Shown here in pieces: positions 15,167 through 23,596 of a stretch of DNA of 64,000 nt. Within the stretch, counting starts at the first letter, position 1. Every line of letters begins with the position of its first letter. The notes below the pieces were generated by a model, which worked only from the letters and a program-made list of their open reading frames with translations, did not search any database and was not told the origin of the DNA. The stretch comes from Streptomyces sp. SN-593. GTDB lineage: Bacteria; Actinomycetota; Actinomycetes; Streptomycetales; Streptomycetaceae. The DNA is taken from contig NZ_AP018366.1 in assembly GCF_016756395.1 (NCBI RefSeq), forward strand, positions 1 through 64,000, written 5' to 3'. The position numbers and the translations under genes are program-made.

Positions 15167-17424
15167 TGGTGAGCCTGACGAAGTCCTCGGAGGAAGAGGC
15201 CCAGCGGATGTACGTGGCGCGGGCCGAGCTGGTGCTGGCGCGGCCCGATCACCGGCCGCTGGCCCGGCTGGGGCCCGACCCGGACCCGCTGCAGAAGCTT
15301 GCCGCGGCCATGGCGGCGGTGCGAAGCGAGGACGGCGAGCTGGCGGACGTCGTGGTGGACCTGGTGCCGGTGCCGGACCGCCAGGTGGACCGTCGCCGCC
15401 GGGCGCTGATGAGACGGGCCGAGCAGCGCGGGCCGTCGGCGTACGGGGAGCGGATCGGCGGCGGGGGCTCGGCGTGGTGGGACACGCTGCGGACCGCGGT
15501 CATCGAGGGCTCAAGCATGGGCGGCGCGTCGAAGGGCCGGGCGCAGTCGCGGGTGCCGCGCCAGGTCGACCTCGCCGACGGGGTGGGGAAGTTCGTGCCC
15601 GGGGAGCCCGTCTTCGCCGCGCAGGTGCTGCTTCGGGTGGAGGCCACGCACCCGGCCCGGGCGCGGGCGCTGCTGCACCAGTTGCTGGGGGCGATGGAGG
15701 TCTTCTCCGGGGAGAACCGGTGGCGGCCGGTCGGCCCCCGGTGGGGGGCCTGGCGGGCCTACAGCAATACGTGGTGGCGTAGGCGTGCCTTCGACCGGCG
15801 TTTCGACAGCGGGGAGTTCGCCCCGGCCCGCCGGCAGTGGGTGACGCCGCCGGAGATCGCCGGACTGCTCAAGCCGCCCACCCGGCACTGCGACGCCATG
15901 AACGTGGCGCGCACCGGGGGCGTGGTGCCGCCGGCGCCGGCGGGCCTGCCGGAGTGGACCGGGCAGCGCGGTTTGCTGCCGCTGGGCCAGGTGACCGGGT
16001 CCGCCGGCCGCACCTACCTGGCCGGTGTCCCCGAGCGCGACGTGCTGTTCGGGGTGGGGCTGGGGAAGAGCGGATTCGGCAAGACCGAGCAGGCGCTGCT
16101 GCAGTTCCTGGCGATGGCGTACTGCGGGTACGGCTGCTGGTTCCTCGATCCGCACGGGGCGGCCCTGGAGCGGTCCCGGGCGTACCTGACGCACCCGGCG
16201 GTCCGGAACCGGGTGTGGGAGGTCGACCTGGCCAAGCCGGCGCTCGAGGACATGTTCCCGTGCTGGAACCCGCTCGACATGAGCCGTCGCAGGATCGAGG
16301 ACATCCAGGAGGTGGTCGGCGCGGTCGTCGGAGCGATCGCCACAGCTCAGGGATGGGGGGACGGGGCGCCGCGGGCCCGGACGATCCTGTCCAACGCGGT
16401 GCTGGTCCTGGCCCATCTGGCGCACCAGTTGGTGGCAGCCGGGCAGCCGCAGATCCAGCCCACTCTTCTCCAGGTCAAGACGCTGCTCACTGACGAGGTG
16501 TGGCGGGCGGAGGTGCTGGAGCACATGCCGGACCGGGTGCGGAAGTTCTGGCGGGTGACGTTCCCGAAGTACGAAGCCGCGGCCGTACCCACCATCACCA
16601 ATGCGCTGGACCTGTTGGAGACGTCGCTGTCGCTGACGGCGTTCCTGGGCGGGTCTGTCTCCAGCTACGACGTGCGCCGGGCCATGGACACCGGCGCGGT
16701 GGTCACCGTCGCCCCGTCGGGAACCGGCGCCGGCGACAATCTCATCAGTTCACTGCTGATCTTCGATCTGTTCATGGCCGGCCTGTCGCGACAGGACACC
16801 CCGACTGAGCAGCGGCGAACTTTCTTCGCGTGGATGGACGAGCTGGCCGCGCTCGACTCCGCGGGCCGCGGCTTCATCGCGAAGATTTTCGAGCAGCTCC
16901 GCAAGTACAAGGTGCGGCTGATGGTGGCCACGCAGATGGCGATGCGGCTGTCCGACACCACCCGGCAGGCCGCGCTGCAGAACCAGAGCGTGCTGTCCGC
17001 GACCGCGGCGGACATCGATGAGGCCCGCTTCGTCGCCGCCCGGATGCCCGGCGTCGACCCCGAGACCATCGCGGGGCTCGACAAGTACCAGTACATCGTC
17101 ACCGCCCAACTGCACGGCCGGCGCAGCACGCCGTTCCGGGTCTCCGGCGTCCCGATCGACCAGGTGATGGCCGACTACTACGACCCGGCCGGTCTGCCCG
17201 ACCTGGAGAGCGCGATCGACCTCAGCCTGCGCCGCCAGCCCGTCCACAAGATCCTCGCCCACGTCGAATTTCTGGACGAGCAGATCAGCGACTACCTCGC
17301 CACGCGGGCGCCCCAGCCCGCCGCCGCGGCCAGCGCGGGCAGCTCGCCGGTGTCGTACGACGCCGGCACCGACCCGCTCACCGACACCCTGATCCTGCCG
17401 GTCCTCAAGGACAAGGACGCCTGA
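15166..17424 (+). CDS. VirD4/TraG-type conjugation coupling ATPase
   Basis: A 752-aa protein with an N-terminal ~270-aa domain of unknown fold, then an ATPase core with Walker A GKSGFGKT near residue 301, a CWFLDPHGAALE strand, and a Walker B-like block FFAWMDELAAL near residue 555, followed by ATQMAMRLSD. Such ATPases deliver the DNA-protein substrate to the channel, and the position after the channel genes and before the replication-relaxation gene supports a coupling role. No membrane helix is evident in it, so the small upstream protein may supply the anchor. ATG overlaps the preceding TGA; a GTG at 15163 is also possible. Confidence 0.75.
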   Translation: MVSLTKSSEEEAQRMYVARAELVLARPDHRPLARLGPDPDPLQKLAAAMAAVRSEDGELADVVVDLVPVPDRQVDRRRRALMRRAEQRGPSAYGERIGGGGSAWWDTLRTAVIEGSSMGGASKGRAQSRVPRQVDLADGVGKFVPGEPVFAAQVLLRVEATHPARARALLHQLLGAMEVFSGENRWRPVGPRWGAWRAYSNTWWRRRAFDRRFDSGEFAPARRQWVTPPEIAGLLKPPTRHCDAMNVARTGGVVPPAPAGLPEWTGQRGLLPLGQVTGSAGRTYLAGVPERDVLFGVGLGKSGFGKTEQALLQFLAMAYCGYGCWFLDPHGAALERSRAYLTHPAVRNRVWEVDLAKPALEDMFPCWNPLDMSRRRIEDIQEVVGAVVGAIATAQGWGDGAPRARTILSNAVLVLAHLAHQLVAAGQPQIQPTLLQVKTLLTDEVWRAEVLEHMPDRVRKFWRVTFPKYEAAAVPTITNALDLLETSLSLTAFLGGSVSSYDVRRAMDTGAVVTVAPSGTGAGDNLISSLLIFDLFMAGLSRQDTPTEQRRTFFAWMDELAALDSAGRGFIAKIFEQLRKYKVRLMVATQMAMRLSDTTRQAALQNQSVLSATAADIDEARFVAARMPGVDPETIAGLDKYQYIVTAQLHGRRSTPFRVSGVPIDQVMADYYDPAGLPDLESAIDLSLRRQPVHKILAHVEFLDEQISDYLATRAPQPAAAASAGSSPVSYDAGTDPLTDTLILPVLKDKDA

Positions 17425-17425
17425 C

Positions 17426-18370
17426 ATGCCCTACGCCCCCACGGTCGAACCACCGCAGTACGGGCTGACGGCCTTGGCCGAGCAGCTCCTGCCCGTGCTG
17501 TACCGGCACCGGCTGATGACCACCGGCCAGCTCCACCGGCTGCTGCAGCCGCACGTCGTCCACCCGACGTACCTGCGCAGGCAGCTCACCCGGCTACGCG
17601 AGCGCGGCCTGGTCGACGCCGTGGTCCGCAACCGCGGCGGCGGACAGGGCCAGCAGGCCTGGTACTGCACCCCGGCCGGCGCCGACGTCGTGGAGGCCGC
17701 CCGCGAACTGACCGCCCGCCCCTACCGGATGACCGAGCACAACGCCTCCTCCCAGCTCCAGGAACACACCCTCGCCGTCAACGACACGGGCATCGCCTTC
17801 GTGGAGGCCGCCCGCGCCGCCGGCCACGACTGCGGCCCACTGGACTGGGAGCCCGAAGTCGCCCACCGCTTCCGCGACGGCGAGGCCCGCGCCGACGACG
17901 ACGCCTTCCTCACTCCCGACGCCGTACTCTCCTACGTCCAGCGCAACGGGCCGCGCGCCACCGCGATCACGTACTTCCTGGAGATCGACCGCGCCACTGA
18001 AGGCCCCGCACAGCTCGCCGACAAGCTCCGCGCGTACGCCCGCTACCAGACCTACGTCCCCACGGCCCCGGTCGCCAGCCGCGGCCGCCCCGACACCGGC
18101 GGCGAGGCCTGGCGCGGCCGCTACGCCACCTTCCCGCTGGTGCTGTTCGTCCTCACCGGCGCCACCGAGGCGGCGATGATGCGGCGCGCTGCGGACGTGC
18201 GCGCGCTGGCCGCAGCGGACGCGCGGCTGCGACGTGCCGCGCACCGGCTTCCCGCCGGGATCACCACCCTCCGGCAACTGCAGAAGTTCGGGCCCTGGGA
18301 GCCGGTGGTCACTCCGGTGTTCGGCAACAACGCGACGCCGACGAACGCCCTCTCGTACGCCCAGAGCTGA
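17426..18370 (+). CDS. Replication-relaxation family protein, 314 aa
   Basis: The N-terminus holds a winged helix (LAEQLLPVLYRHRLMTTGQL, then YLRRQLTRLRERGLVD), the pattern of replication-relaxation proteins on actinobacterial plasmids. The middle contains WEPEVAHRF, DAVLSYVQ and TYFLEIDRATE, the acidic strands seen in this family. These proteins are thought to act on DNA in replication or transfer initiation; a relaxase role is plausible given its place right after the coupling ATPase, but no catalytic proof is visible. Its ATG is one base after the upstream TGA. Last gene of the transfer cluster. Confidence 0.75.
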   Translation: MPYAPTVEPPQYGLTALAEQLLPVLYRHRLMTTGQLHRLLQPHVVHPTYLRRQLTRLRERGLVDAVVRNRGGGQGQQAWYCTPAGADVVEAARELTARPYRMTEHNASSQLQEHTLAVNDTGIAFVEAARAAGHDCGPLDWEPEVAHRFRDGEARADDDAFLTPDAVLSYVQRNGPRATAITYFLEIDRATEGPAQLADKLRAYARYQTYVPTAPVASRGRPDTGGEAWRGRYATFPLVLFVLTGATEAAMMRRAADVRALAAADARLRRAAHRLPAGITTLRQLQKFGPWEPVVTPVFGNNATPTNALSYAQS

Positions 18371-18468
18371 GTACCTGGCACTCAACAGGAAAACCAGAGG
18401 ACGAGGCGGCCGTGGCGGCGCGCCTTCAACCGCACGGTAACCGAGAGGCATCGCGTCCCACCGCGGCG

Positions 18469-18497
18469 GCGGGCCCCCGGCAGCGCCGGGGGCCCGC
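18469..18497 (+). terminator. Strong hairpin ending the transfer cluster
   Basis: A 13-bp perfect stem (GCGGGCCCCCGGC / GCCGGGGGCCCGC) with loop AGC, about 100 bp after the stop at 18370. No U-tract. It separates the plus-strand operon from the convergent gene ending at 18633. Confidence 0.65.
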
Positions 18498-18632
18498 ACC
18501 GCGTGGCTGAACGCGCCTGTCCCGGGGGACCACGGCGTCGGGCAAGGGACAGGCCGACCCGTCCAAACGCGTCGCGGCCTACGCCTGTCGGCCCCGCACC
18601 TGTACGTTTTTTGAAGATCGCCGGGCGGGCGG

Positions 18633-19271
18633 TCAGGTGTCCCGAAGGGCGGCACGGATGCTGTCCGCGACCGGCGGGGCGAAGGCGGCCAGGAGGTGCG
18701 GAGTCATCTGCCGGGAGACTAGGACCACCATCTCGCCACGGTCTCCGTCGGTGCAGGCCGCGCGATCCTCCACCACCAGGACGTTGGTCGGGGGGAGGCC
18801 GTCAGTGGCGGTGAACGTGAGAGTGCGGTGGCCGGGCCGGGCACCGACCCGGTCTAGCTCCGTGCGGACGTGGACGGCGCAGGTCTCGGAGAAGAGGTCG
18901 TGCAGGCGGGCGTCGGTGTGCGCGGCGACGCCGATGTGCAGCTGGGAGTTCTCTATCCCGAGGGCGAGGTGTACTGCCGGGTCGGATTGCACGACGCTGT
19001 GGGTGCCCACCGCCACGCTGTGCCAGCCTCCGCGAGGCGCCAACCGGACCCGGCCGTCGGCGTCGGTGATCGGGTGGTCGTAGTCGACCAGTGCCGCCTT
19101 CACCTCGGCTTCCGCGTTCTCCTCCGGGGTCTGGCACTGCGGGCACAGGTAGCCCGTGAGGCGCCCACCCTTGTGCACGGTGTTCCACTGGTCCTCGTCA
19201 GAGGCGCCCGGCCACCAGGCCCGGGTACAGCGAGAGCAGTGCCCCAGGGGGCGGACCTTCGTGCGTGCCAT
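18633..19271 (-). CDS. Hypothetical zinc-ribbon protein, 212 aa
   Basis: The first ~55 residues carry a split zinc ribbon: HCSRC near residue 13 and YLCPQC near residue 45, four Cys in a C-x2-C ... C-x2-C arrangement. The remainder is mixed alpha/beta with no recognised family (RVRLAPRGGWHSVAV, HTDARLHDLFSETCAVHV). The ATG at 19271 is chosen because GAGGAGAAGG lies upstream. Function unknown; the ribbon suggests nucleic-acid or protein binding. Confidence 0.7.
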   Translation of the reverse strand: MARTKVRPLGHCSRCTRAWWPGASDEDQWNTVHKGGRLTGYLCPQCQTPEENAEAEVKAALVDYDHPITDADGRVRLAPRGGWHSVAVGTHSVVQSDPAVHLALGIENSQLHIGVAAHTDARLHDLFSETCAVHVRTELDRVGARPGHRTLTFTATDGLPPTNVLVVEDRAACTDGDRGEMVVLVSRQMTPHLLAAFAPPVADSIRAALRDT

Positions 19272-19318
19272 GTCTTCCTTCTCCTCTCGGCCCGGAGTCC
19301 GCCTCCGGGTCCAGCAGT

Positions 19319-19711
19319 TCACCACCACCAGCCCGGCGGCCAGGGTGGTCGGGGCGGCGAAAGATCCTGGCGCCGTGAACCCCGCGCCGGGTCCCGCTTC
19401 AGCGCGGCCAGCAGCGCGGTGCCGTCCTCGTGCCCCTCTTCCATCAGCTCCAGAAGTCGCCGGGCGCACACGTCACCCAGGCGTGCGACGGTCCGCGCGC
19501 AGAAGGCCAGGTCCGCCCGCGCCCGCGCGGCGGCCACGATCCGCCCGATACGACCCGGGGGCTCGATGCGGTCGCTGCGGCACTGCGCGAGCAGGGCCTC
19601 GCGTAGCTGGTCCTCGACCAGCTCGACGGGGCAGACCTCATCGGCCTCCCCACCGGCGTCCAGGACGCCACCGCGTCCTCGGGCGACCACTCCCGGCGCG
19701 TGAATACCCAC
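19319..19711 (-). CDS. Hypothetical helical protein, possibly frameshifted at its start
   Basis: The C-terminal ~95 residues look genuine (VELVEDQLREALLAQ, ARARADLAFCARTVARLGDV). The first ~25 residues after the GTG at 19711 are Gly/Arg-rich and less convincing. In another frame an alternative N-terminus (AEGWVFTRREWSPEDAVAS) would join if one G were added to the GGGG run near 19650. So this may be an intact short gene with an unusual N-terminus, or a frameshifted copy. No family recognised. Confidence 0.45.
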   Translation of the reverse strand: MGIHAPGVVARGRGGVLDAGGEADEVCPVELVEDQLREALLAQCRSDRIEPPGRIGRIVAAARARADLAFCARTVARLGDVCARRLLELMEEGHEDGTALLAALKRDPARGSRRQDLSPPRPPWPPGWWW

Positions 19712-19727
19712 CCCTCCGCCGACAACT

Positions 19728-19745
19728 TGTTCGGCCTAACGAACA
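19728..19745 (-). promoter_or_regulatory. Inverted repeat, possible operator
   Basis: TGTTCG and CGAACA separated by six bases, 17 bp upstream of the GTG at 19711. The gap from 19712 to 19918 otherwise holds nothing recognisable. Confidence 0.4.
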
Positions 19746-19918
19746 GGCGGGGCACGAAGCAACGGGAGGACGGACGCCAGGTACAGCTACTTTGCACCGT
19801 GGGCCAGGGCCGGGTCACGTGAAGCTGGCGACCACCGCCTACATCTCAGCCTGCGGGGTGGGTGGCGGCGCGCCAGGACCGGGGCCGCGGGATGTGCTGC
19901 CGGTCGAGGAAGTCGTGG

Positions 19919-20479
19919 TCACTCGACTACGCGTAGGAGCAGCAGGTCGAACTCGGTCGCACCGGACCGATAGGGGCCGGCGTACTCGTAACCGAGGCGC
20001 CCGTACAGGTCCTGCCCGCGCGCGTTGGAGGGGAGCGCAAGCAGCGAGGACCAGGCGGGCGCAAGCGCGGTGATCAGGGCCTGGTGGAGCCGGGTGCCGA
20101 TCCCGCGAGACTGCCAGGGCGGGCGCACGGCCAGTTCGCACAAGCCCATCAGCCGCTCGGTGCGTGCCCCGGCGGGCACCTGGTCGACCAGGTCGGGGCC
20201 GAACCAGTAGTCCGCGCCGCAGAGGAAGGCATAGCCGAACCCGACGGCCTGGCCGTCGGTGTAGGCGACGACCGCGGTGAAGCCGGGGTGGGTGAGGTGG
20301 CCGGTGATCTGGTCGTGGAGCGCGGGCACGGACAGGCCCATCGCCTCTGCACCGGGGTTGTCGACCAGCTCGGGGTGGGCATCCGCCCAGATGTCGGCCA
20401 GGGTTTCCAGCAGGGGCGGGGTCTGTCCCGGGCCATAGGTGCGGATCACCACGTCGGTGCGGGTGCTCGGGGTGGTCAC
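19919..20479 (-). CDS. GNAT-family N-acetyltransferase, 186 aa
   Basis: Acetyl-CoA-dependent acyltransferase fold: an early strand-helix (VIRTYGPGQTPPLLETLADIW), the central strand AVVAYTDGQAVGFGYA, and the acetyl-CoA binding segment LAVRPPWQSRGIGTRLH with the Q/RxxGxG/A loop near residues 120-135, followed by ALPSNARGQDLYGRLGYE. The substrate cannot be told. GTG start with GAGGAGG six bases upstream. It follows the XRE-type regulator by 10 bp and is probably co-transcribed with it. Confidence 0.85.
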   Translation of the reverse strand: MTTPSTRTDVVIRTYGPGQTPPLLETLADIWADAHPELVDNPGAEAMGLSVPALHDQITGHLTHPGFTAVVAYTDGQAVGFGYAFLCGADYWFGPDLVDQVPAGARTERLMGLCELAVRPPWQSRGIGTRLHQALITALAPAWSSLLALPSNARGQDLYGRLGYEYAGPYRSGATEFDLLLLRVVE

Positions 20480-20489
20480 CAGATCCTCC

Positions 20490-21785
20490 TCAGCTCACGT
20501 CGGTGGTGGTCCGGTACTTCTCCAGCCAGTCCGCGACGGCCGGGACGGCCGCGTGTCGCTGCAGCGCGCTGGCCATGTTGTGCAGTTGCTGGAGCAGCCG
20601 GTCGGAGCGGACGGCCGGCAGGTATGCGAGGGCGCGGTCGGCGGCTTCTGCCGCGGTCTCGGGTTCTGGCCGCTCCCTCACCGCATGCTGGATCGCGATG
20701 TCGCCGATGTACAGGGCGCGGTTGCGGGCGAAGTGCGCACCGTGTAGCAGGACAGCTTGTTCGGCGCCGGCGGCGGCCCTCTCGTGCTGGCCCAAGTCGG
20801 CGCGGGCCAGGGCCTCCAAGCCGGCCAGCTCGCCGGGGCTGAAGAACTCCAGCCAGCCGGGGTCAGCGTCGCCGGGACCCTTGGCGTACAGGTGGTGGGC
20901 GCGCGCGATGGCCTGGTCGGTGGCGGAGCGATCGCCCATCAGGGCCCAGCCGCCCGCCTCGCGCATGGACATCAGGGACAGCATCCGCGGCGAGCCGTAG
21001 GTGCGGGCGACGCTCTGTGCTCCCTGCGCTGCGGCGATCGCTTCCCGGGGGCGTCCGGATGCCTTCGCCAGGAGGGCCATGCAGCCGAACGCGTGCGCTT
21101 CTAGGGCTCGATCTTCGGCAATGCGGGCCGCAGCCAGCGCCTCCCCATACAGGGAGCGGGCGTCGCCGGGCCGGCCGGAGTCATAGCTCAACCAGCCTGA
21201 CGCGATCGAGAGGTGGCCGGTCGCCAACCGTAGCCTCCGCCCGGTGCGCTCGGTGTAGGAGCCGTCCTGAAGCCACCAGTAGGCGGTGTGTAGCGCCTGG
21301 GCGGCGCCGCTGCGCAGGGCGGCCGAGCCGTGGTCGTGATCGTGTGCGTAGACGGCGGCAACGGCTCTGTTGACCGCCTTCACCTCCCCTACGCCGATCC
21401 GTCCCAGCGTCGCGGTCCGCTCGCCCATGACGGGCATGAGCGACACGGCCGCGGCCACGCCGTCGGTCAACGCCTCGCGCCGCCGGTGCACACCGCTTTC
21501 TGCCAGCACCTGCGTCCGAGCCGCCGACGGCATGCTGGTCAGCCGGAAGCCGAGGTCGGCCATCGAGCGTCCAGTCATCGCGGTGAGGATGCGCCGGTAG
21601 ACCGGCCGCGGCGCCCGAACGGTCCCGTCCTCCCATGCGGCCACGAGCCGGGCACTGCACGCCACCGCCTCGCCTTGGTCCATGCCCGCATCCACGACTG
21701 CCTTGGCGAACTCCTGCCGGGACATCTGCAACTCGCCCTCGCGCACGGCGCGCAGGGCGGTGTTGGGGATCGCATGGTCAGCCAT
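20490..21785 (-). CDS. XRE-like regulator with TPR-type repeats, 431 aa
   Basis: The N-terminal ~75 residues form an HTH-like domain (MSRQEFAKAVVDAG, then SARLVAAWEDGTVRAP). The rest is a helical repeat region (TGHLSIASGWLSYDSG, LYGEALAAARIAED, ALEAHAFGCMALLAKASG, AIARAHHLYAKG) of TPR type, as in many Streptomyces regulators that sense peptides or small ligands. ATG at 21785 with CGGAG upstream; the frame extends further up without a better start. Transcribed divergently from the DUF6415-like gene across about 195 bp. Confidence 0.78.
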   Translation of the reverse strand: MADHAIPNTALRAVREGELQMSRQEFAKAVVDAGMDQGEAVACSARLVAAWEDGTVRAPRPVYRRILTAMTGRSMADLGFRLTSMPSAARTQVLAESGVHRRREALTDGVAAAVSLMPVMGERTATLGRIGVGEVKAVNRAVAAVYAHDHDHGSAALRSGAAQALHTAYWWLQDGSYTERTGRRLRLATGHLSIASGWLSYDSGRPGDARSLYGEALAAARIAEDRALEAHAFGCMALLAKASGRPREAIAAAQGAQSVARTYGSPRMLSLMSMREAGGWALMGDRSATDQAIARAHHLYAKGPGDADPGWLEFFSPGELAGLEALARADLGQHERAAAGAEQAVLLHGAHFARNRALYIGDIAIQHAVRERPEPETAAEAADRALAYLPAVRSDRLLQQLHNMASALQRHAAVPAVADWLEKYRTTTDVS

Positions 21786-21980
21786 ACCGGCTCCGGGAGC
21801 GAATCGCAGTGACGGGCGCGGCGACCGTACCGCCCCTGCCCGTGTCCTGCCCGTCCCTTGGCCGCACATCACCCCACCGCGCGCTGTTTCATCGCTCTTG
21901 CATCATGCTGCCGTCGCAGCCGCCGGTCTGGTCCTGCTTGCCTGGACGGTGAGCCGATCAGACACGGAGGGCGGCACAGC

Positions 21981-22397
21981 ATGAGTGATCGCATCCTCGA
22001 TCCCCAGACCCTGCTGGTCGACGCTGCCCTGCCGCTTGAGCGGGGGCCGCTACTCGCCCTCGTCACACTCCTGTTGGCCCGGGTGCCTGACGATGCTCCC
22101 CTGCCGGTGAGGGATTACGAGCAGATCGCGCTGCTTCTGAACGGGCACGCCCGTGCAGTGCTCGCCAGCGTCAACGCCAGGCGAGCGGGTCTGCCGGTCG
22201 GCGGCCCGGCCCAGCATCTGACCTCTGTCGTGGTCGCTGAGGCCGAACGGCGGTTGTCCGCGCCTCCTCGCGGCACACTGCACTGTGTCCAGCACCGTGC
22301 TCGCCTCGTGCGCGCGCTGTACGAGCGGCTTGACCGGCTTGGTGCGGAGCCACAGCCCCTCTACGCGGCCTCATCCCTGGGTGACATCGCTCGCTGA
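21981..22397 (+). CDS. DUF6415-like protein, 138 aa
   Basis: Helical protein with RDYEQIALLLNGHARAVLA followed by VVVAEAERRLSAPP and VQHRARLVRALYERLDRL, the pattern of the DUF6415 family, which is common beside XRE-type regulators in Streptomyces. Function unknown. ATG at 21981 with GGAGG ten bases upstream. Divergent from the TPR regulator, suggesting a regulator-target or regulator-partner pair. Confidence 0.65.
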   Translation: MSDRILDPQTLLVDAALPLERGPLLALVTLLLARVPDDAPLPVRDYEQIALLLNGHARAVLASVNARRAGLPVGGPAQHLTSVVVAEAERRLSAPPRGTLHCVQHRARLVRALYERLDRLGAEPQPLYAASSLGDIAR

Positions 22398-22999
22398 GCC
22401 GCGCGGCCGCCCGACGGGCCGGGTCGGCCGAAAAGGACGCACCCTGCTGCTCTTTCCCCCGTGGGCGGCAGAGGTGTCCGGGTTCCTGGCGGAGGCTGGT
22501 CCCTTCGCCAGGAACCGCTTCTGCGTGATCAGATGGTGGGTGGTTCCGCACGCTCCGGTAGCCACTGGCTGGTGCGCCAAGGCTCATCAGACGCGCGAGC
22601 CGATCAAAGATTCTTGCGGTGTCGTGTCACATCCGGCCCCGCAGGATCGCTTGCAGCAGGTGATGGAGTTCAGTTGCTGCGGGTTGAAGGAGGTGAAGCT
22701 GGATGGTTGTGCGGAATCCGACTCGGGCGGTGTCGTCGCATCCAACCGCGAAGGTCACGCATCGGCTGAATACCTACTCGGCAGGGTCACCGAGAGTGCT
22801 CCATGGCGGCCGAACTGGCGATTTCCGACCTGGACTTACCGACCATCAACACCCAAACCACCCCGACGGCACCAACAACCCCATGCGACATGGCGGAATT
22901 TCCTCGTATGGTTCCGGTAGACACAGATGGCGACGAACCGATCACGAAGCGGCTCCGACGTTCCCGCTTCGCGCAAGGCCCGTGTTGGGGGAGGCTCCC
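22398..22999 (+). other. Region upstream of the Tad cluster
   Basis: About 600 bp, visibly less GC-rich than its surroundings. It contains P2 copy 3 (22626-22662). An ATG at 22703 with AAGGAGG nine bases upstream opens a frame that runs without a stop into the lipoprotein at 23000, adding 99 residues of unusual composition. Another open frame at 22803-23003 starts MAAELAISDLDLP. Fragments in several frames look protein-like, suggesting a decayed gene; none is convincing by itself. Confidence 0.45.
22626..22662 (+). promoter_or_regulatory. P2 promoter-like element, copy 3
   Basis: GTCACA at 22626-22631, 17-bp spacer, GCTTGCAGCAGGTG at 22649. It ends 40 bp before the ATG at 22703 and is the only recognised promoter-like element ahead of the Tad pilus operon. 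Confidence 0.65.
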
Positions 23000-23596
23000 G
23001 TGACGTTTGTACGTACGCTCCGTGATCGCATTTTCAGGTCGCACATGCTCCCGGTCTGTGCAGTGGCCGTGGCTGTGCTCCCGGTCACGGCCGGATGCGG
23101 CGGCGGCGACAAGTCGGATGGAACCCCTACATCTCCTCCGCCGACGTCCACGACGGCGCATACTCCAAGCCCTGACCCAACGGCAGCAGCAAAGAGCCAG
23201 GTGATCGCGGCGTACGAGGGTATGTGGAATGCCGCTGCGGCGGCATACCACAACGGCAAGGTGACTAGCCCCGACTTGGAGAAGTACGCGGTTGACAAGG
23301 CCCTGGCTGACATCAGGGCCACCGGCCTGTACTACCAGGATCACGGGGAGATCATGAGCGGTCGACCAACCTACTCGCCCACGGTCAGCTCGGTGTCCTT
23401 CGCCTCGACTCCCTATACCGCCGACGTCACGGACTGCCTCGATTCCACCCACTACATCGAGGTCGACAAGAAGACGGGCAAGGCCGTAGATCGAGGCGCC
23501 GGCCCGTACCGTCATGTGGCCACGGCGGTAGCCCGGTACAACGGCAAGTCGTGGGTGATCAGCAGTGTCACCATCTCCCGGGACCGGACATGCTGA
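23000..23596 (+). CDS. Lipoprotein at the head of the Tad operon, 198 aa
   Basis: A lipoprotein signal: basic residues, a hydrophobic stretch (LPVCAVAVAVLPVTAGC) and a lipobox VTAGC with the Cys near residue 33, followed by Gly and a Pro/Thr/Ser linker. The mature domain (residues ~65-198) has an NTF2-like pattern (VIAAYEGMWNAAAAAYHNG, ending RYNGKSWVISSVTI). GTG at 23000 with GGGGGAGG upstream is chosen; an in-frame ATG at 22703 is possible. Its stop overlaps the next start. Probably a surface-anchored accessory of the pilus system. Confidence 0.7.
   Translation: MTFVRTLRDRIFRSHMLPVCAVAVAVLPVTAGCGGGDKSDGTPTSPPPTSTTAHTPSPDPTAAAKSQVIAAYEGMWNAAAAAYHNGKVTSPDLEKYAVDKALADIRATGLYYQDHGEIMSGRPTYSPTVSSVSFASTPYTADVTDCLDSTHYIEVDKKTGKAVDRGAGPYRHVATAVARYNGKSWVISSVTISRDRTC

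Noticed and set aside
19156-20073. Plus-strand 305-codon frame
   Set aside because: Antisense to the zinc-ribbon, helical and GNAT genes; Arg/Ala-rich with no ribosome binding site.
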